This document shows, one piece after another, positions 14,309-16,836 of a stretch of 16,836 bases of DNA. The notes below the pieces were generated by a model. The model was not told the DNA's origin and ran no database searches. It saw nothing but the letters and a program-made list of their open reading frames with translations. Origin of the DNA: Syntrophaceae bacterium (GTDB lineage: Bacteria; Desulfobacterota; Syntrophorhabdia; Syntrophorhabdales; WCHB1-27); the NCBI GenBank assembly GCA_003165115.1, contig PLSJ01000511.1, positions 1 to 16,836 on the forward strand. The letters run 5' to 3'. A program made the translations under genes and the position numbers. Numbering within the stretch: position 1 is the stretch's first letter; the number at the start of each line of letters is the position of its first letter.

Positions 14309-14885
14309 GGCGTCCTCCCTGGAGAAGGCCGGCCGCCTCGGTTACCGCCCTGGGGTGCTGGGGGTACGTGCCGCAGCGGCAAAGGTTGCCCGCAAGGGCC
14401 TCCCGTATCTCCTCTTCCGTGGGGTCGGGGTTCTTGTCGAGCAGGGCCTTCGCGGTCACCACGAATCCCGGCGTACAGTAACCGCATTGCATGCAGTGGT
14501 GCTTCACGTAGGTCTCGATGAGGGGATGTTTTGCCGCCGCAACCCCTTCGATCGTTTCTACGGTCTTGCCGTCGCACTCGATGGCCAGGGTCATGCACGA
14601 GAGCACGGGTCTTCCGTCCATGATGACGGTGCAGGAACCGCACGCCCCCCTGTCGCAGAACATCTTGGCCCCTGTCAGCCCCATCCTGTCGTGGATAAGG
14701 GTATAGAGGGTGGTATTCGGCTCGACCGTGTGCTCGTGACGCTCGCCATTCACGGTGAGGGCAATGAGTCCATGGGGTTTCGGCAGCGGCTCCGCGCCGT
14801 GCCCGGCAACGACATGCGCCTTAAGTGCCTCGTGGCTGCCGAAAGGCGCCGCGCAGTAGGGACACGGATAGGATGGTGTCGTCAT
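14295..14885 (-). CDS. XDH-family [2Fe-2S] small subunit with N-terminal C2H2 zinc-finger motif
   Basis: 196 residues; CoxS/HcrC proteins are usually about 155-165. The extra ~38 N-terminal residues contain a textbook C2H2 pattern: C8-x2-C11-x3-F15-x5-L21-x2-H24-x4-H29. The remainder is standard: plant-type [2Fe-2S] ligands C77, C82, C85, C97 (FCDRGACGSCTV), then the helical second cluster domain with C134, C137 (CGYCTPGF) and C169, C171 (NLCRCG). The two clusters connect the Mo site to FAD. The ATG at 14885 is set by AAGGAGG (14890-14896), which overlaps the nuoF-like stop codon, so the finger is almost certainly translated. Whether it binds zinc, another metal, DNA or a partner protein is unknown; a structural or docking role in the NuoEF/XDH assembly is my inference. 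Confidence 0.92.
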   Translation of the reverse strand: MTTPSYPCPYCAAPFGSHEALKAHVVAGHGAEPLPKPHGLIALTVNGERHEHTVEPNTTLYTLIHDRMGLTGAKMFCDRGACGSCTVIMDGRPVLSCMTLAIECDGKTVETIEGVAAAKHPLIETYVKHHCMQCGYCTPGFVVTAKALLDKNPDPTEEEIREALAGNLCRCGTYPQHPRAVTEAAGLLQGGRHEKG

Positions 14886-14894
14886 CTTTCCTCC

Positions 14895-16565
14895 TTACCT
14901 CAGGGTCCTTAAGAATACCGACTGGGCGATCCGGTTCTCGTAGTCGTTCCTGAAATACTTCAGGGTATCGAGCACCGGGATGGGTGCCGCCTGTCCGAGA
15001 CCGCAGAGGGAGGACTGCATCATGAGCCTGGAAAGCCTCTCCAATGCCGGGACATCCTCCGCCACCCCTTCTCCATGAACGAGCCTGGTGAAGATCTCCA
15101 TCATCACCTCGGTGCCCTCCCGGCAGGGGGTGCAGAGCCCGCAGGACTCCTCGTTGAGAAACTCCATGGTCCTGTAGGCAAAGTCGATCACGTCCCGCGT
15201 GGTGTCGAACACCGTAATTGCCCCTGACCCGAGTACGGTCTCATAGGAGAGGGGCGTCTCTGCCATCGAGGAAGGAACGATGCCTCCTGTGGCGCCGCCG
15301 ATCTGGACCATCTTCACCTGACCCGCCCCCGCGAGGGAGAGCAGGCTGGAGAGACTGCTTCCCATCACTACCTCGTAGACGCCGGGCCTCCGCACGTCGC
15401 CGCTCACGGAGAAAACCTTGGTGCCCGTGCTCTTTGGAGTGCCCAACCTTGAGAACCAGGCGGCCCCGTCCGCGATGATGGGGGCGATGTTCATGAGGGT
15501 CTCCACGTTGTTGATAACGGTGGGCTTGCCGAAGAGTCCGCTCGTGGGGGGAAAGGGCGGACGGAACCTGGCTTCTCCCCTTCTTCCTTCAATGGAGTTC
15601 ATGAGCGCCGATTCCTCGCCGCAGACATAAGCCCCCGCGCCTTCCCGTATCTCCACGGGGAGGTCGACGAAGCCCTTCGCCGCGGCCCGGTCGACGGCAC
15701 TCTTCAGGTCGTCGAGGAGGGAGTGGTATTCCGCCCTGAGGTAGATATACGCCTTCTTTGCCCCTATGGCGAAGGCCGCGATGGCTATGCCCTCAAGGAG
15801 GGCAAAGGGGTCGTGCCGGATGATGTAGCGGTCCTTGAACGTCCCCACCTCACCCTCGTCGGCGTTGCAGATCACGTATTTCACGTCGGAGGCGATCTGC
15901 TGGGCGGTCTGCCACTTGCGGCCCGTGGGGAAGCCCGCACCGCCGCGGCCGCGCAGACCCGAAGCGAGCACCTCGGCGATCACCTCTTCCGGCGTCTTCT
16001 CTTGCAGGCCCCGCATGGCCCCGCGGTACGCGCCCCGGGCGACCGCCTCTTCCAGGAGCAAGGGGTCGATCGAGCCGCAGTTGCGCAGGATCACGCGCTG
16101 CTGCCGGCGATAGAAAGGGACCGCGGAGCGCTCGGACGTCTGGCTCAGCCCGTTAAGCGGAGCGGAATACTGATGGACCTCGCCGGCGGCCACGTGCTCT
16201 TCGCTGGCGAAGTGGCAGAGCACTTCCTTGGGCCGCAGATCGTGCTGCTGGGCATAGCCGGTCAACAGGTCGCGGACCCGCTTGGCCGTCATGTTGCCGT
16301 AGCTCACGCGGGGTCCGCCGGGCGGAATCAGGTCGACCAGCGGCTCGCGCTGGCAGAAGCCGATGCAGCCGGTCCGCGCCACGGTGGCGTCCAGGCCCAA
16401 CTCGGCGATCGTCGCCTTGGCCGCCTTCTCGACCTCCGCGGCGCCGGCGGCCAGTCCGCAACTTGCCGCGCCGATGAGGATCTTCAAGCGGCCGGGATAG
16501 AGGGTCGAAAGGCCCGCGGCGCTCAATTGGGCAAGGTCGTCTTTTGTGCGCACGGGGGCGGTCAT
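14895..16565 (-). CDS. NuoF-like FMN/NADH flavoprotein subunit associated with the XDH operon
   Basis: 556 residues. An N-terminal thioredoxin-like segment has only three of the usual four cluster cysteines (C36, C67, C71). The core has the NADH/FMN motif [17 protein letters not shown] (202-218), ICNADEGEVGTFKDR (232-246) and GAGAYVCGEESALMNSIEG (309-327). The C-terminal N3 [4Fe-4S] site is SCGLCTPCREG (C475, 478, 481) plus C521. Unlike HydB or HndC it has no C-terminal ferredoxin domain. It probably exchanges electrons between NAD(H) and the XDH-type enzyme. The start is ATG at 16565 (MTAPVRTKDD), overlapping the upstream NuoE-like stop as ATGA with GGAG 9 nt before it; a longer frame to 16658 would run through that gene and is rejected. 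Codon use changes within the gene: arginine is only CGN over the first ~260 residues, then AGA/AGG become frequent. Confidence 0.93.
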   Translation of the reverse strand: MTAPVRTKDDLAQLSAAGLSTLYPGRLKILIGAASCGLAAGAAEVEKAAKATIAELGLDATVARTGCIGFCQREPLVDLIPPGGPRVSYGNMTAKRVRDLLTGYAQQHDLRPKEVLCHFASEEHVAAGEVHQYSAPLNGLSQTSERSAVPFYRRQQRVILRNCGSIDPLLLEEAVARGAYRGAMRGLQEKTPEEVIAEVLASGLRGRGGAGFPTGRKWQTAQQIASDVKYVICNADEGEVGTFKDRYIIRHDPFALLEGIAIAAFAIGAKKAYIYLRAEYHSLLDDLKSAVDRAAAKGFVDLPVEIREGAGAYVCGEESALMNSIEGRRGEARFRPPFPPTSGLFGKPTVINNVETLMNIAPIIADGAAWFSRLGTPKSTGTKVFSVSGDVRRPGVYEVVMGSSLSSLLSLAGAGQVKMVQIGGATGGIVPSSMAETPLSYETVLGSGAITVFDTTRDVIDFAYRTMEFLNEESCGLCTPCREGTEVMMEIFTRLVHGEGVAEDVPALERLSRLMMQSSLCGLGQAAPIPVLDTLKYFRNDYENRIAQSVFLRTLR

Positions 16566-16836
16566 GGAAACTGCTCCAGAATGTCGAGGACTTTGTCGAG
16601 TTTCACCTTGCCGAAGGTCACGCCGTCGATCCGCATGGCGGGCGCCAACGCGCAGCAACCGATGCAGCGGACCGTGCGGAGCGTGAACTGCATGTTCTTG
16701 TCGGTCTCGCCGGCGGTCACGCCGATCTGCTCCTCCAGCCGCTCCAGCAACATGCCCGAGCCGCGGACGAAACAGGCCGTACCCAGGCAGACCTCGATCA
16801 CGTGCCGGCCGACCGGCTCCAGGCTGAAGGCGTTGT
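16562..16836 (-). CDS. NuoE-like [2Fe-2S] subunit, C-terminal part (cut by right window edge)
   Basis: Ninety-one residues are visible, running in from the right edge; the N-terminal helical part (probably about 65-70 residues) is outside. The frame is open to the edge and reads NAFSLEPVGRHVIEVCLGTAC, the standard NuoE core, so the GTG at 16801 is an internal valine and not the start. Cluster ligands CLGTAC and CIGCC (C-x4-C and C-x3-C) are intact. It pairs with the following nuoF-like gene, which it overlaps by 4 nt. It is a paralogue of the bamG-like gene at 689-1162 and is clearly diverged from it, so the two NuoEF pairs in this window are not a recent duplication. Confidence 0.92.
   Translation of the reverse strand, partial: NAFSLEPVGRHVIEVCLGTACFVRGSGMLLERLEEQIGVTAGETDKNMQFTLRTVRCIGCCALAPAMRIDGVTFGKVKLDKVLDILEQFP

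Noticed and set aside
16566..16658. Upstream extension of the NuoF-like frame
   Set aside because: The extension runs through the NuoE-like gene and is not protein-like. ATG at 16565 has GGAG upstream and an ATGA overlap.
1..16836. Mobile elements, CRISPR arrays, tRNA or rRNA genes
   Set aside because: No transposase or integrase motifs, no regularly spaced repeats and no tRNA-like cloverleaf were seen. Nearly all of the window is filled by the minus-strand genes.

Overview
This window comes from a strictly anaerobic, aromatic-degrading bacterium. The gene set best fits the deltaproteobacterial / Desulfobacterota sphere (Geobacter, Syntrophus, Syntrophorhabdus or sulfate-reducer relatives); the genus cannot be fixed from sequence alone. 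All thirteen genes I can support lie on the minus strand, so transcription runs from high to low coordinates. Both window edges cut a gene.

Right-hand module (about 9447-16836, in transcription order): a NuoE-like subunit cut by the right edge, a NuoF-like flavoprotein, then the three subunits of a molybdenum hydroxylase of the xanthine dehydrogenase family (small [2Fe-2S], large Mo, medium FAD). It closes with a glycerol-dehydrogenase-like metal-dependent alcohol dehydrogenase and a MoaD-type sulfur carrier. Gaps are 22 nt or less and several genes overlap, so this looks like one operon. The FAD subunit carries the four-cysteine set of the extra [4Fe-4S] cluster known from 4-hydroxybenzoyl-CoA reductase (HcrB) and PaoB. 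The small subunit has an unexpected N-terminal C2H2 zinc-finger motif.

Intergenic region (9177-9446): 270 bp with no gene. It holds a plausible sigma70-type promoter reading left, two inverted repeats that could be operators, and no convincing terminator.

Left-hand module (1-9176): a small unknown protein with a strong ribosome binding site, followed by genes matching the class II (ATP-independent) benzoyl-CoA reductase operon in order: bamB (tungsten AOR-like), bamC (ferredoxin), bamD (HdrD-like CCG protein), bamE (tandem HdrA-like flavoprotein), bamF (MvhD-like), bamG (NuoE-like) and bamH (NuoF-like, cut by the left edge). bamI would be expected beyond the left edge. bamF has an in-frame UGA at the family's cysteine position with a SECIS-like hairpin downstream. 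I read it as a selenoprotein starting at 1966, which a standard gene caller would truncate.

Working model: the XDH-type enzyme, with its own NuoEF pair, either removes a hydroxyl from an aroyl-CoA (making benzoyl-CoA for Bam) or oxidises an aldehyde or heterocycle with electrons passed to NAD. The Bam complex then dearomatises benzoyl-CoA, driven by flavin-based electron bifurcation through the HdrA/MvhD/NuoEF-like parts. The most unusual points are the selenocysteine site, the winged-helix-like tail of BamF, the zinc-finger small subunit, the NuoEF/XDH/ADH combination, and a change in codon use inside the right-hand nuoF gene.
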